Shown here: positions 54,022 through 64,000 of the stretch, one piece after another
Numbering within the stretch: the first letter of the stretch is position 1
Layout: each line of letters begins with the position of its first letter
Source: Durusdinium trenchii
Taxonomy: Eukaryota; Sar; Dinophyceae; Suessiales; Symbiodiniaceae
DNA: 64,000 bases
Reading direction: 5' to 3'
Assembly: GCA_963970005.1 (NCBI GenBank)
Contig: CAXAMN010003914.1
Location: forward strand, 101,619 to 165,618
Position numbers and translations under genes: made by a program
Notes under the pieces: model-generated
What the model was told of the DNA's origin: nothing
What the model saw: only the letters and a program-made list of their open reading frames with translations
The model's database searches: none

Positions 54022-54264
54022 GTGAAGGACTACTCCTGGGCTGCAGATGTCTTGTGGAAGCAAATGCACGTGTTCGCAATGTTGCAGTACATCGAGTTTC
54101 TCCCACACGTTGAGGAATTATTGATTGGACATGATTGGACTGAAACACTGCGGGGCGAGGTGTCACGCCTACTTCTGCGCGTGATTTTCTTGATCCTGTC
54201 CTCCAGCGTGCTCTTCAAGGACAGGTACTGTATGAGGAATCCGTCGAGAACCAAAAAACAGTGA
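54022..54264 (+). CDS. candidate exon with a hydrophobic helix, unknown membrane protein
   Basis: It reads DYSWAADVLWKQMHVFAMLQ, then YIEFLPHVEELLIGHDW, then LLLRVIFLILSSSVLFKDR and stop at 54262-54264. The last part could be one membrane span flanked by charges. A minus frame of the same length overlaps. No family was recognised. Confidence 0.3.
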   Translation: MKDYSWAADVLWKQMHVFAMLQYIEFLPHVEELLIGHDWTETLRGEVSRLLLRVIFLILSSSVLFKDRYCMRNPSRTKKQ

Positions 54265-54763
54265 ATTGGCAACTGCCACATTCCTACTACATTTCTTCGC
54301 AGCTCTTGGAAGACTGAAGCTTTTCAAGCACCCCTCAATGAGTTCATCAAGCTCACACTATTCCGCCATCTACTTCACTTTGAATCCTGGTCCCTGGTCC
54401 CTGGTCTGGGTTACACCGTGCCCTCGCGTGCCACCTCCATCCCAGGACGTGGGGCTGGTGATTCACGCGATCCGCACCACCAAAGGCACCTTGAGGCGGG
54501 ATCCGGGCCGGGCAGTTCGGACCGATTCCGGAACGGAGGGGCATCGGGAAGTCGGTGGCGGCTTTGAGGTGACCAAACTGGAGCATCTAGAGCTGTGGCA
54601 GGCCTCTAGCTACAGTTTCCAGTGTGCTCGGCCAATTTGTCGGCCATGGTGCTCGTGTGCCTTGCCAGGATCGGACGGCCGTATTTTGGCTGGTAAGACC
54701 ATCTCAATTCGCATGTGCAGTGCCGGGATTTGCTGGGTCTCAGACCCAGCGACCACCAATAAG

Positions 54764-54878
54764 GATCCACGAGTTGTTGCACTACACCGGCATCATTTTG
54801 GAATATTTTGGACAATGGACCTTCCGTGGGAGTCTTCTTCGACGCCCGTGGGAGTGGTATTTTCGAAGTCTGCAACAG
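54764..54878 (+). CDS. possible exon of a TGD1/MlaE-type lipid-transfer permease
   Basis: Bounded by accaataag and a CAG|GTCTCG donor, it reads IHELLHYTGIILEYFGQWTF, then RRPWEWYFRSLQQ. The spacing G-Q...(R/K)...W....LQQ fits the N-terminal interface helix of TGD1/MlaE permeases, the integral part of ABC systems moving phospholipid between membranes. The core permease helices were not found. A hydrophobic exon at 55382-55504 might belong to the same gene. A 264-codon + frame in another phase overlaps. Similarity is by eye over 39 residues only. Confidence 0.3.
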
Positions 54879-55381
54879 GTCTCGGTCACGTCTGGACATC
54901 GGTGCGGACGTTCGCCAGTTCCCCCAGGTGGGTCCATGCCGCCGTCATAGTGATCGCCTTTAGACGCCTGGCGGAAGACGGAGCAGGTTTCGATGGAACG
55001 CAACGTCTATTCACTTGGGGGGCCTTGGGCACCACTTGCTGGATGGCTACAGCTACGTAACTTGCTGTCGTTTGGCCGAATGCCCCGAAGCCTTACATCC
55101 AGCATTACCGTGACGGTTCCCTTGCCTTGCCAGACTCCTTCCGGACATATCCGATGACAGCCCGAGATCGGTCAAAGCAGCCCATAGGCTCATAGGTAAG
55201 ACCGTCGCGGAAAGAGGGAGACTGGGAACCGGTTTGAAAGAATCATAGAATCAAGTTAAGGGGGTCATTCGGCACCAGAAATTTCTATCCAGAGTTTTGG
55301 GGCGACTGCCGGAAAACACAGGAGACCCGGTGGAATCCACGGGTTTGGCATGGATCAAGTACTATACCTTTCAACTTGCAG

Positions 55382-55504
55382 GGGGGGCTCTTTGCCTTTG
55401 CAGCCCTGGCTGCAACACATTTTGCCCTAGGTCCAAATTCTGTGGCCGCCGTGGCGGCCACATGCGTGGCCGAGGCGTTTCTGTTATATGCTTGCGGGCC
55501 CTGA
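55382..55504 (+). CDS. candidate terminal exon, hydrophobic
   Basis: The acceptor tttcaacttgcag precedes a 40-codon frame reading GGLFAFAALAATHFALGPNS, then VAAVAATCVAEAFLLYACGP and TGA (55502-55504). The Ala-rich composition suggests one or two membrane helices at a C-terminus. It lies 500 bases after the permease-like exon. Confidence 0.4.
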   Translation, partial: GGLFAFAALAATHFALGPNSVAAVAATCVAEAFLLYACGP

Positions 55505-55559
55505 TCGGTCAGTGGACAGGGGTGCATGTGGCAAATGATTGGTCGTTGCCATCGGTCTT

Positions 55560-56990
55560 GCCACTGACATAGTGAAGGAGTCATAACATGTCATAACATG
55601 TCATAACAATTCATTGGGTAATTACATGGTAATCCTTATGACCCAATGACATCGGAGTGATGTACCCCTTCATTCGTCATATGGAGTGATGGTACTGATG
55701 GTGGGTTTGATGTGTACCACAGCCTGGCGTCGAGGTGAAGGTCGGTTGGACGCATGGCTTGCCTTTGAATGGGGGTTGGCACCCAGCCTCAGCAGATGGG
55801 TCGGATGAGATCAGGAGCAGGATTCGATATAAGCTTTCCTAGTATGTCAATGCAGGTTTGGGACTTGTAGAGACTTAAATCATGCTTTTGAACTGAGGGG
55901 TCTTGGCATGCGCATGTGGGATCTTGAAATATCATAAAGTATGGAGCAACAGTTTATTGTGGCTGCCTTGGTTGAAGCAGAAGTACAATGTTAATCAATG
56001 AATCCGGCCTGGCTTTCACCTTCTTCAACAGGTGTGTTGTCTACAGCCACCTCGATGCATATCTTCTGAAGGAGCGTCAGTTGGCACAGCCAAACAGACT
56101 GGCGTTACCTGGCAACACCGCACTAAGGCGTGCAATGCTGTCAGAGTCCATAGCGATGGTGTGGAGTCCAAGGTTTCTAGTGTTTAATTAGGAGTCCATT
56201 TTGGGTGGATTCGATAGATACGCAAATGAGTGAGGCACAAATGTATCCTCGTACACTCGTGCTTTTAGTGCTCAGCGTGAAAAAGGGAGTTGATGATCGG
56301 GTGAAGTTCAAGAAAATCACGCCCTAAGAGACGTACTAGGACCTAAGGACTGTTCTGTCCTCCCTCAGCTTCCGTTTGCTTGAGGCCTATGGCTTTTTGC
56401 TGTGCTTTGCTTACATCGGCCCACTTTTTGTGGTGTTCATGACTGCCATATGCCCGCGCTCACGTAATGAATCCGTCAGAGAATGGTTCATGAGTGAGAT
56501 TCTATGAAATTCTACAATCATCTACATTCTGCAGCTTGCATGTGTTGAATGAGCTCCTATGTACAAGATGACCCGAAGCCGAGAGCCGAACTCGGAGGAC
56601 GCATGCGATCACCGGAGCTGCAGTGGAGCTCTTAGATTTCATGAGCCGTGCGAGCTGTATACCGAACCATGTGATATAAGAACCCATCCTTCCGATTCTC
56701 ACATCACTGTGAGCATCACCAAGCCGCGGGTCTCCCACTTTGGCTCAACCGAATGTCAGACCGGTGTTCACTGTCATCAAGCCAGCTGCAAGGTGATCGC
56801 CTATGCCTTTGCTTATGATTTTGTCACCCTTCCGTGGAGGTGGGATTTCGGGTGAGACACGGGTCGCTGGCGCAAGACCGCGATGCCTTCCATCGTTGGC
56901 TCCAGGATCTGCACGGGGCATATGGCAGAATTTTGGGTCGCTGTGCCAATCTTCAATGCTGGTGTGCTTTGGACCGCGTTGCAACTTGGC
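55560..56990. other. gene-poor stretch
   Basis: A short tandem run of ataacatgtc (three copies) lies at 55583-55612. The + frame at 56559-56855 (98 codons; ITKPRVSHFGSTECQTGVHC) is open without domain support. Confidence 0.35.
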
Positions 56991-56994
56991 GCAT

Positions 56995-57115
56995 TTCTAC
57001 TAGTAACAAGGACGCTATGCTCGGTGGAGGCCATCGCAAGTAAGTTGGAGGCCATTGCTACTAGGACCAAGAAGCAGCTACTAGTAGCAACTACAGTAAC
57101 TACAGGCGCCTAAAG
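56995..57115 (+). repeat. dispersed 'ggaggccatcgc / gctactag' repeat
   Basis: It holds tactagtaacaaggacgctat, two gtggaggccatcgc/gttggaggccattgc copies 22 bases apart, then gctactaggaccaagaagcagctactagtagcaac. The same words occur at 1-100, 34096-34150 and about 36088-36150. Confidence 0.75.
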
Positions 57116-57528
57116 GTACGAACATGGGACCAGCGAGTCTATTGGGGGGGTAGATTGAGGGTGATGATGGTACTCATTTCTATCCCTTTCTCCTTTTCTC
57201 CTTGCCGCGTGCTTGAGGTACACTTTGATTGTGATTGGCTTGCGGCTCAGCCATTTCTTCTAGCCGACGGTTTGGAGATGCGGTTGGAGGTCCAGATGCT
57301 GCTGGAAATGGAGACAATGCACTCCTCGTAGATACAAATGGAAGGAGTTGACCCAGCGCGCATCCAGAGCACTCCTTTGTTTCAGCCGTTGCGGTCTGTC
57401 GTTGCAGCTCCTCAAGTCAACCACCAACAGTCGGGTCAAAAGCACGCTCAATGTGTGCAATCCCTTTAAAGCCTTTTTAAGTATTTTTCGTTAGGAGCAG
57501 GCCAGTGTATTCTGGTGGATTCTAATTA

Positions 57529-57786
57529 GTGGGGCCGTCGCTGAACATGACACCAAACGAAGAATCTATATACAAAACACCTTTTCAAAGTTGGACAGCA
57601 GAAAGCATTGGATTTTCACAGCCAACCAGTAAGACCATTATTCTAGGTGTTTCCCAAGGCCCAAAACGAGCCATCCTGAAACAATTTACACTGTTTGTGC
57701 CATCGCTTCAGGATATTTCTGGCTGGTCCAGCGGCGATATCCTGAGCTCGCCCAACAGTCCAAACTTGCAGGACAGCCGTGCATGA
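57529..57786 (+). CDS. hypothetical + open frame, 85 codons
   Basis: It reads NMTPNEESIYKTPFQSWTAE, then TIILGVSQGPKRAILKQFTL, then VPSLQDISGWSSGDILSSP and stop at 57784-57786. Composition is protein-like. No domain or firm splice site was seen. The surrounding 57.1-58.8 kb has no other supported feature. Confidence 0.3.
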   Translation: MGPSLNMTPNEESIYKTPFQSWTAESIGFSQPTSKTIILGVSQGPKRAILKQFTLFVPSLQDISGWSSGDILSSPNSPNLQDSRA

Positions 57787-58802
57787 GAACGTGGCAGATG
57801 GATATTTTGGGTGTCTTGTGCTAGCTACTCGTACTAGCACATAATATTTCCATCACGATCTCTGAAGTGTTTTGTTTGCATGTGTTTGCTCCTTTGATTT
57901 TTCTTGCTGTACATGACTTTCAGGTTGAAATAGTCCTACTAACATGCGCTCAGCTTTGCCAGGCCATGTTTTCGAAACTCCTTTGACATGACGGTGAGCC
58001 GTTTGCCGGGCTGCTACAGTGGGGTGAAATCTGTTTACGATTGGTTCCCTCGTTAACCCTGTAGTTCGGCAAGGTAAACCTCGTGGTGGCATGCCTTTGC
58101 ATTGGGTATGCCTGTTCCACACTTGAGGAGGATGTGGAAAGAAGATCCTCCAGGACTTCCGTTTTGACTATTTCCGTGCAGATTTTCACAGTGCATCGTT
58201 GGGCAAAACGTGTGAGGTCGTCAGCGAGCTCGTCAAGTTTAAGTAGGCAATGAAATTGAGGTCACCAATCATTGGAAAAGCCGAGGGTCTCCTGCAAGCT
58301 TGAAGGGATGGAATTACTTTGAGATCCTAGTCATTTAACAATTTCAATTGGCATGCCCTGCTGAGTTGTGACCAGTTTGCACATGCTGAGGAGCAGATGC
58401 CTCATCAGGCAGGGCCCAGGATGCTATAAATGGTGGAGTAGGTTCTCTAGCAAGGTGAGACCCTCTCGGCATGTACAAAGGTTGGTCCACACCAGGTTGA
58501 AGCCATGCTTAAGTCCTGGGGATAAACTTAAGCACGCTGATGTCTCAAGTTCTCCGCGGGTATTTGCTCAGATGCCGGGGAGAAGCTCACCATCAGGGAT
58601 TTCTGCAACAGCAACCCACGAAGATTGGACTAGGCATGTGTCAAGAGTCTTCAGAACATGTTAGGTCTTACATGAACTGGTGCAACAAGATGCAACAAGT
58701 GGAATACCGATCAACTCTAGCAGTAAGCATCCTTAAGCCATTCGTTATCAGAAGCACCGTCACCGGCTTAGCCCATGAGGACGAGGCTCGTGGCCGACAG
58801 CC

Positions 58803-61016
58803 ATGGAAGCGCCCATCCCGCTGACGCGGCACTCGGAGGCGCTGCGGGACTTGGCGTTGCAGCTCCAAGCGCCGTCCGAAGAGATGCAAGGCGCAACAAA
58901 AACATCGGTCTCACCTTCGGCACCACCTCCCAAACCGCCCATGTCGGTTGTACCTAGCAGTATACACTTTTGGAGTGCGATTTTGAGCTCTCCACAATCT
59001 GCTTCATTCCTGGACACTCCTGCACCATGGTGCCCAGGAGAATTTCTGTCGTTTCCGGTCCTTTCTGGGGTCACCGTAGCGTGGACTCCGCCGTCACGCA
59101 CGCTGCAGGCGAGATGGAGGACTTGGCCCAGCGGCTCACGGAGGCCACGGAGGCCTTTGCCGCGGCGAAGCGGAAGCTACGGCAGCTGCAGCGGGCCAAG
59201 GCCCAAAAGAAGGACCGGACCGGGCGAGCGGATGGTCGGAGGGCCAAGGCCCAAAAGAAGGAGGACCGCGGAGTGCATCGCAGAGTGATGTTATGATGTT
59301 GGATTCTGGGTAGATGATGTTTGATCATGGTTTATATATATATATATAGTGGTTCTGAAGTATGAACTTGGGGCACCAACCTGAAAGAAACTCTAAAGGT
59401 TACAGGTTCTGAGGGGTTAGGAAGTTAAGTCAGGGCATAAAGGGTGGTATCAACTTGACGATTCTAGAGGACTATTAAGATATATATAACTCAGGAAGGT
59501 ATGCACTGCTGCAGCAGTAGCATTGGATATCATTTAAACCATACATACTTACAGTCAACTGCAATGCCACCGCCGACTGAAACTCCAAGAGTGACTCCAA
59601 CACACCTCAGCTTGCGAGTACACCATGAGTTTGCATGGTCAGTATATATATAGTAATAATTATATATATAGTTATATATGTATACATCCCTGTTTTGCAT
59701 GTTTCTCTGTCTTTTTGTCTATCGATCTATCTATCTAACTATCTATCTGTCTATCTATCTATCTAACTATCTATTTGTCTATCTATCTATCTATCTATCT
59801 AACTATCTATCTGTCTATCTATCTATCTAACAATCTATTTGTCTATCTATCTATCTATCTATCTATATCGAAATATCTATTTGTCTGTCTGTCTAGAGCA
59901 CCCTCCCTCCAGTCCAACTTTGTCAATTCAAGACTCGGAAGGGTCGAAAGATCGTCTCTCCGGCCTCCTCTCTTGGCGCCGGAGAGCCGGCGCCGCCAGG
60001 AGCACTTCGAGGAGCTTTCGCGGCGCGCGTCCGACGCCAGCGAGGCGCTGCGGACGGCGTTGGCGGAAGCGGCGGAGCTGCTGGCAGAGCTGCAAGAGCT
60101 GGGGCAGCTGGGAGAGCTGCAGCGGCAGAAGGAAAGGGGCAGGTAATGGAAGGTAGATGGTGGTGATGGTGGGAGTTTTGATGATTCTTGCGTTGCTGGG
60201 GAATTTGGGGCGATGTGGCATGTAGAACTCATACACTTGAAATTTGGGTGCGAGGCAATTGTGGGATTTCGTTGGTAGATGATTGTAGATGTGAGGGGCT
60301 GAGTCTGAGGTGCTCATTCAAGCATCTGTATAAGGCAACTGATTCTTCTAGAACAAGTGCTTCTAGCGCTAGTGCGCTAGTTTTTTCGCTCTAGTGCTAG
60401 AATCTAGAAACCACTCCTATTGAGACATTGTTTAGACTTTGTTTCCTTGGCCGCCCTTCAGGACCGCCAGGAGGCCGAGATGATGCGACTGGCGGAGGTG
60501 GTGTGGGGGGAGCAACACTCATGGACCGTGTGTTTAAGTTTTAATATTACAATAGAATAGTACAATGACTTGAACAAGACATCTGGACTGTCAGAGATCT
60601 AGCGCAGTGAGCCAGACCTTTTGATCCAACACGAAGGCAGGAGCGTGGCTGCTGTGTTTGCAAAATAGGAATGGGTTTGACTGAATGCCGTTACACAGTT
60701 GGAACTTGTAGTTCTTCAAGTTCAATCCACCAAAAATCATTGGCACCTCTTCAGCCTTGGTTGAAAGGCCTGATGGTGATCGAGGGAGAGGGGTAAACAC
60801 GGATCATCATGGATCCCTCTCTCCACGCCCGCCCGATCGCGAGGACTGTGCTCGCTGGGATCCCCATTCTGAGCAAAATCTCCGCATGGAGCGGCTGGAA
60901 CACCAGCAGCGTCTCGGGGAATTGAAGCATCAACGCGCTCAGCTGGAAAGACAGCTGGAAGCAAGGAGACCGACGCGAAAAAAGATGCTTTTCGCCCAGC
61001 TGGGATGATGTGGAAG
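58803..61016 (+). CDS. coiled-coil protein gene, several exons
   Basis: ATG at 58803 starts exon 1 to 58946 (MEAPIPLTRHSEALRDLALQ, then a Pro-rich part; donor GTTGTA, phase 0). Exon 2 from 59114 reads MEDLAQRLTEATEAFAAAKR, then KLRQLQRAKAQKK. Exon 3, 60000-60142, reads EHFEELSRRASDASEALRTA, then ELLAELQELGQLGELQRQK (donor GTAATG). A short exon at 60464-about 60520 follows cgcccttcag (DRQEAEMMRLAEVVWGE). A further exon, about 60883-61008, reads LRMERLEHQQRLGELKHQRA, then QLERQLEARR. Heptads of Leu/Ala with Glu/Arg dominate throughout, so the product is a coiled-coil scaffold-like protein. Not every exon phase matches, so at least one exon is missing. No named family. Confidence 0.5.
59330..59715. 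other. intronic AT-rich segment
   Basis: (TA)n runs at about 59335-59348, 59480 and 59645-59685. No exon. Confidence 0.5.
59717..59900. repeat. TCTA tetranucleotide microsatellite with 64-bp higher-order period
   Basis: (TCTA)n with AACTA, TCTG and TTTG variants. The marked string aactatctatctgt recurs 64 bases apart (59737 and 59801), showing that a compound unit was duplicated. It lies in an intron of the coiled-coil gene. Confidence 0.85.
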
Positions 61017-61049
61017 GAAGAATGGTGCGGGATTCTGGGAACACGATCG

Positions 61050-61233
61050 CCTGAGGGACGGTGTTCGTCCTGAACGAACCAATCTCGGGCACCGGGTCCG
61101 GGTCGATGTGTCGATGTTGCCAGGGCAGGTGGGACGAAACGCGCAGGTGGCTGCCCGCATCATTGGCTTCGTGCGGGAGGTCAGGACCTCCGATGCAAGG
61201 CGGGGAAGCACACGGAAGCGGAAAAGGGCCTGA
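61050..61233 (+). CDS. possible cold-shock-like domain end, terminal exon
   Basis: The frame to TGA 61231-61233 reads RVRVDVSMLPGQVGRNAQVA, then ARIIGFVREVR and a basic tail RRGSTRKRKRA. The last two strands of cold-shock domains have this shape (G..V.F.V....GR.QA..V). The first half with the RNA-binding aromatic motifs was not seen. The 5' edge is not fixed; the preceding coiled-coil exon ends about 40 bases earlier and may belong to the same gene. Confidence 0.35.
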
Positions 61234-61299
61234 GAGGAGACTCCTTGGGCTTTGTGCGGGATTGATGTGGACAAATCATCTACGAATCTACTCGGTGTA

Positions 61300-61585
61300 T
61301 TACCTGTAACCGTCCGTAACAGTTATTACTATTTTAGACCAAGGCCTTTAGTTACCATCATTCCACTGTTACTGGTAATGGGTTGACCCAAACTACATCA
61401 TTTGACGGACTGAGGATTATAACATATAACTGTTCAATCGAATCGCCAGACACTTCGCTCTCTCTCTCTCTCTATGAATTATGCATCAATTTGCAGGGGC
61501 TTTGTTTGCAGGGGCTTTGTTGTTCTACCTGCCACAAAGTTACAACCGTCGATATTTAATTGAATCGGTTTGACTCATTGAACTC
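61300..61585. other. intergenic
   Basis: (CT)n at 61458-61474 and a direct repeat gcaggggctttgtttgcaggggctttgtt at about 61492-61520. No gene. Confidence 0.5.
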
Positions 61586-62242
61586 CTATCCATCTACCAT
61601 GAACCAGTTGTCCCAGAGGAGGGCTCTTGAGATGGTCCCGTGTGTCGTCGAGTGGCTGATTGAAAAAGCCAAAGAGACACCGTGAATTCCTGTGCTGGTT
61701 CGTTTCCACCGACCCAGGTGCACCACGCAAGCTGGTGGTGTCCGGTGTTTTTTTTCGGTTAAAAGTGAACTAAAAACACTTTTAAGACAACAAACCTTTG
61801 ACCAAGTACAGCGCCGGTTCCGGGAATGGCACAAGGCCGGAGATGGAGATGGATCCCATGCCACTGACGGGCACAGAGGCCGGGGCAAAGACTGCTGAGG
61901 TCGTGGCGGTGTTCGTGTTCCTGGGGTGCTGTCGTTCAACCATCTATATAAATATATAAAACGAATTGCTGCACAGCACCATCCAGCTTCATCAGCGTGA
62001 GGCACATTCGACAATGGTAACTTCTGAAAGCATTCTGGGTAGCGAACATACTGCCAAACACTGTGCGTTCTTTGGCCCAATTCCTGGAACCTGACAGTAA
62101 ATATGGATTCAAGATCAGCCTTTAGGAATTGGCGATGGGTTTTGTTTGTAGCACGGAAGTGCTCAAAAGTCGCATTCAGGAAGAGTCCACTACTGTGATG
62201 TCCCCGGATGCCTAGTACAGTGTTGTAAGGAGGAGTGGGCAA
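61586..62242 (-). CDS. hypothetical minus-strand open frame, 218 codons
   Basis: The first half is protein-like (HSSGLFLNATFEHFRATNKT; QFLKADLESIFTVRFQELGQ). The second half is Pro/Ser/Arg-rich. No domain. A short + frame (61692-61898; SELKTLLRQQTFDQVQRRFR) is open over the second half and also looks protein-like. Strand undecided. Confidence 0.3.
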   Translation of the reverse strand: MPTPPYNTVLGIRGHHSSGLFLNATFEHFRATNKTHRQFLKADLESIFTVRFQELGQRTHSVWQYVRYPECFQKLPLSNVPHADEAGWCCAAIRFIYLYRWLNDSTPGTRTPPRPQQSLPRPLCPSVAWDPSPSPALCHSRNRRCTWSKVCCLKSVFSSLLTEKKHRTPPACVVHLGRWKRTSTGIHGVSLAFSISHSTTHGTISRALLWDNWFMVDG

Positions 62243-62244
62243 GG

Positions 62245-63300
62245 TAGGGTCTCCACAGCCCTGGAGATAATGCTTTAACTATCCAGGATCCATGTTTATG
62301 ATCCGACACTATCACTTTTCAGACTATGCTGGCGTCCAGGCCCGGGGACCCTTCCTGGACGCAATTAAAGCATGGAACAGATGGAAACAAAGCATGCACC
62401 AGGGTTGCGTCTCGTCCAAAAGCGTGCCCGGACGAGCGGGGAATGAGTTGTTTTCCGTCGGAGAGTCCGACAGGTTCCTGAACTTGCGAATGATAGATGC
62501 ATCCTGAACGACGAGGGCTTGACATTGCTTTGCGGTGCCAAGGCGCACAGCTAAGGCTAAGGGGTTCAGGATGCTGGCTTGCTCCCCATTAAGGGAGGGG
62601 GAGCTAGGAGGCCGCAGGCTTTTGGTGCTTCCTTTTGCACAGATGCTTGTAGATCCAAGCCATGTACGTGGCGCCTGGGTAAAGTGAACAAGCGCACAGG
62701 TTCCGTTGGCATTTGAACCCGGGCGGCCAGGTGCTTTGCTCATTGAGCTTGCCCTTAGTTCAGCTTTGCGTCATTGTTGCTGCGCAGGCGCGCGCTACCG
62801 AGCGCGGGTTCAGATTCAATGGAGTAAAAACATTGCAAGCCGTGCGGAGTGGCCGTTAGAGAGGAACAGGTGAAGCCCAACAAGTTTGCCAATAGGCACC
62901 GTCCGCATCCACCTTGCTTGCACAGCGGCCGCGTCCCAGGTCTATTTGGGCCGTCCTGCATGGGAGGCGGCCATGCTTAGCTTTCAGGACGGCCTGTTAT
63001 CCGACGGGGGAGGCCCATTGCATTTTTAGGGGTTCAACAGTTAGGGAGAACTGAGGACTTAGGATTGTATGATATTGTGTTCAATTGTATGTCGAATCAA
63101 GGTCCAGAGAATTCTGCCTTGGAGGAGGGGAAAGATCACGACGATTCTTGAAGCAGGCAAAAGCAGGTAAAGTGATGCCCAAACAGAAGGTGGTTTTATA
63201 AGATTGCACTTCCGTTTTTGCTTTGAGGGAACTGTTTTCTTCAGGTGACAGTTGCAGTGCAACAGTTGCGCGTTGAGAAGCTGATTAATCCGGCCCCCGT
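62245..63300. other. gene-poor stretch
   Basis: The + frame at 62292-62507 (71 codons) and the minus frame at 62324-62743 (139 codons; LVVQDASIIRKFRNLSDSPT) overlap. Neither has support from splice sites or a domain. Confidence 0.35.
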
Positions 63301-63311
63301 AATAATAAACA

Positions 63312-63365
63312 CGCCCCCCCCCCTATTAAAAAAACCTCGGTCGCATTTTTTCTAATAGGGGGTCC
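63312..63365. repeat. hairpin with C-run/G-run stem
   Basis: ccccctattaaaaaaa pairs with ttttttctaataggggg around a cctcggtcgca loop, about 15 paired bases with one bulge. C, A, T and G homopolymers crowd the segment, and a further ggggggg follows at about 63375. Homopolymers make this part prone to sequencing error. Confidence 0.7.
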
Positions 63366-64000
63366 CTGAAATCGGGGGGGCCCAAAATAGGGTCACCTGG
63401 AAAGAGTTTCAAAACCAAAAAGTAATCCAGGAAAATTTTATATAAAATCCTTTATTAAACTCGTATCAAAAATGCAAAAAACCGCCAGATCGAAGGGTCT
63501 TCCTTTTCCCCTACAAAAACCTTCATTAGAATAGTGATTCTTCAGTAGACTAACAGCTAAAGCTTTCGAAAGGTGATGTCGCTGTGCCATGCGGTGTTGC
63601 ATGACCTCGGTGGCAAGTGCGTTTGCGTGAGTCCGTGCCATTGAGGGAAGTGGTGTAAGCGCGGCGTGTCATGGTGGAGTTTTGGGGAACCTAATTAAAA
63701 AAACTACCACCAAAATCGACCATGTTGGTAGTTTAGTAGCGGCTTGAAAGGGCGGCAACTTAAAACCAAATATAAACCGAATTTAGGGGTTCGGACGTGG
63801 TGTTTTTTTTAATTGGGGAGTGTTTATTAATAGGTACTCGGGATTAGTGCCTGGACATGCACTTGAACAACACCGTGACAGTCACATTGCTCAACAAAAC
63901 GATCATGGCCCTTTTGCTCAGCTCATGTCGCAGGAAAGGTCCTGGGAGCACTACTTTGAAAGTCTGGGCCACTTTGCAAAGCAAAGACCGCTCACGCTTC
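63365..64000. other. window end, no supported gene
   Basis: One minus frame of 67 codons at 63438-63641. The rest has short A and T runs and no feature that can be supported. Confidence 0.4.

Noticed and set aside
54266..55060. 264-codon + open frame as a single gene
   Set aside because: Its protein changes character several times and overlaps better exon-like sequence in another + frame. It is more likely several non-coding and coding pieces left open by chance.
56813..57070. Minus frame with VAMASNLLAMAST
   Set aside because: It is the reverse translation of the dispersed ggaggccatcgc repeat.
62700..62725. tRNA T-arm-like sequence (reverse complement ccgggttcaaatgcc)
   Set aside because: No T-stem pairing, no anticodon arm or acceptor stem at the right distance.

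Overview
The window looks like nuclear DNA of a dinoflagellate, most probably a Symbiodiniaceae-type alga. Real coding sequence is split into many short exons. The exons that can be joined by protein-family motifs need GT-AG, GC-AG and GA-AG introns, a mix known from dinoflagellates. No operons, ribosome binding sites, rRNA or tRNA genes were found. Every recognisable gene lies on the + strand, as in dinoflagellate unidirectional gene blocks. Nearly half of the window is low-complexity DNA, satellite, fold-back sequence or gene-poor DNA. No start codon is supported by transcript evidence, so all exon models are read from motifs, frame and splice-like sites.

Layout. 0-6.4 kb: 9-bp minisatellites, an AT-rich stretch, a 48-bp-armed hairpin and one or two isolated exons. 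6.4-9.4 kb: a SET-domain (SMYD-like) methyltransferase gene with TPR-like and CS-like C-terminal parts. 9.8-15.4 kb: isolated candidate exons, including a homocysteine S-methyltransferase-like pair. 16.2-17.7 kb: an array of a 136-bp satellite whose unit carries an 8-bp-stem hairpin and which contains the only assembly gap. 18.5-21.5 kb: a coiled-coil plus IRG-like P-loop GTPase gene.

22.5-30.1 kb is a nearly complete but frame-broken tyrosine-recombinase retroelement. Its order is gag-like, RT, RNase H, DNA-methyltransferase-like, tyrosine recombinase. It is bounded by split direct repeats in the order A1 - coding - B1 A2 B2, the structure of Ngaro/PAT/DIRS-type elements. It appears to sit between coding exons of host sequence.

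30.4-31.9 kb: an unidentified + strand gene, partly frame-broken. 36.2-37.4 kb: an FCP1/SCP-type HAD phosphatase gene, the best case for mixed intron types and a 33-nt microexon. 38.3-39.9 kb: an isopenicillin-N-synthase-like 2OG-Fe(II) oxygenase. 41.4-42.0 kb: fold-back elements sharing a terminal motif. 45.3-46.6 kb: a membrane-anchored or secreted PAN/apple plus phytanoyl-CoA dioxygenase protein. 48-57 kb: scattered exons and open frames of unknown function, one resembling part of a TGD1/MlaE permease. 58.8-61.2 kb: a coiled-coil gene followed by a possible cold-shock-like exon. 61.3-64 kb: gene-poor DNA with homopolymer-rich hairpins at the end.

The genes do not form an evident pathway. 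The most notable system is the methyltransferase-bearing tyrosine-recombinase retroelement.
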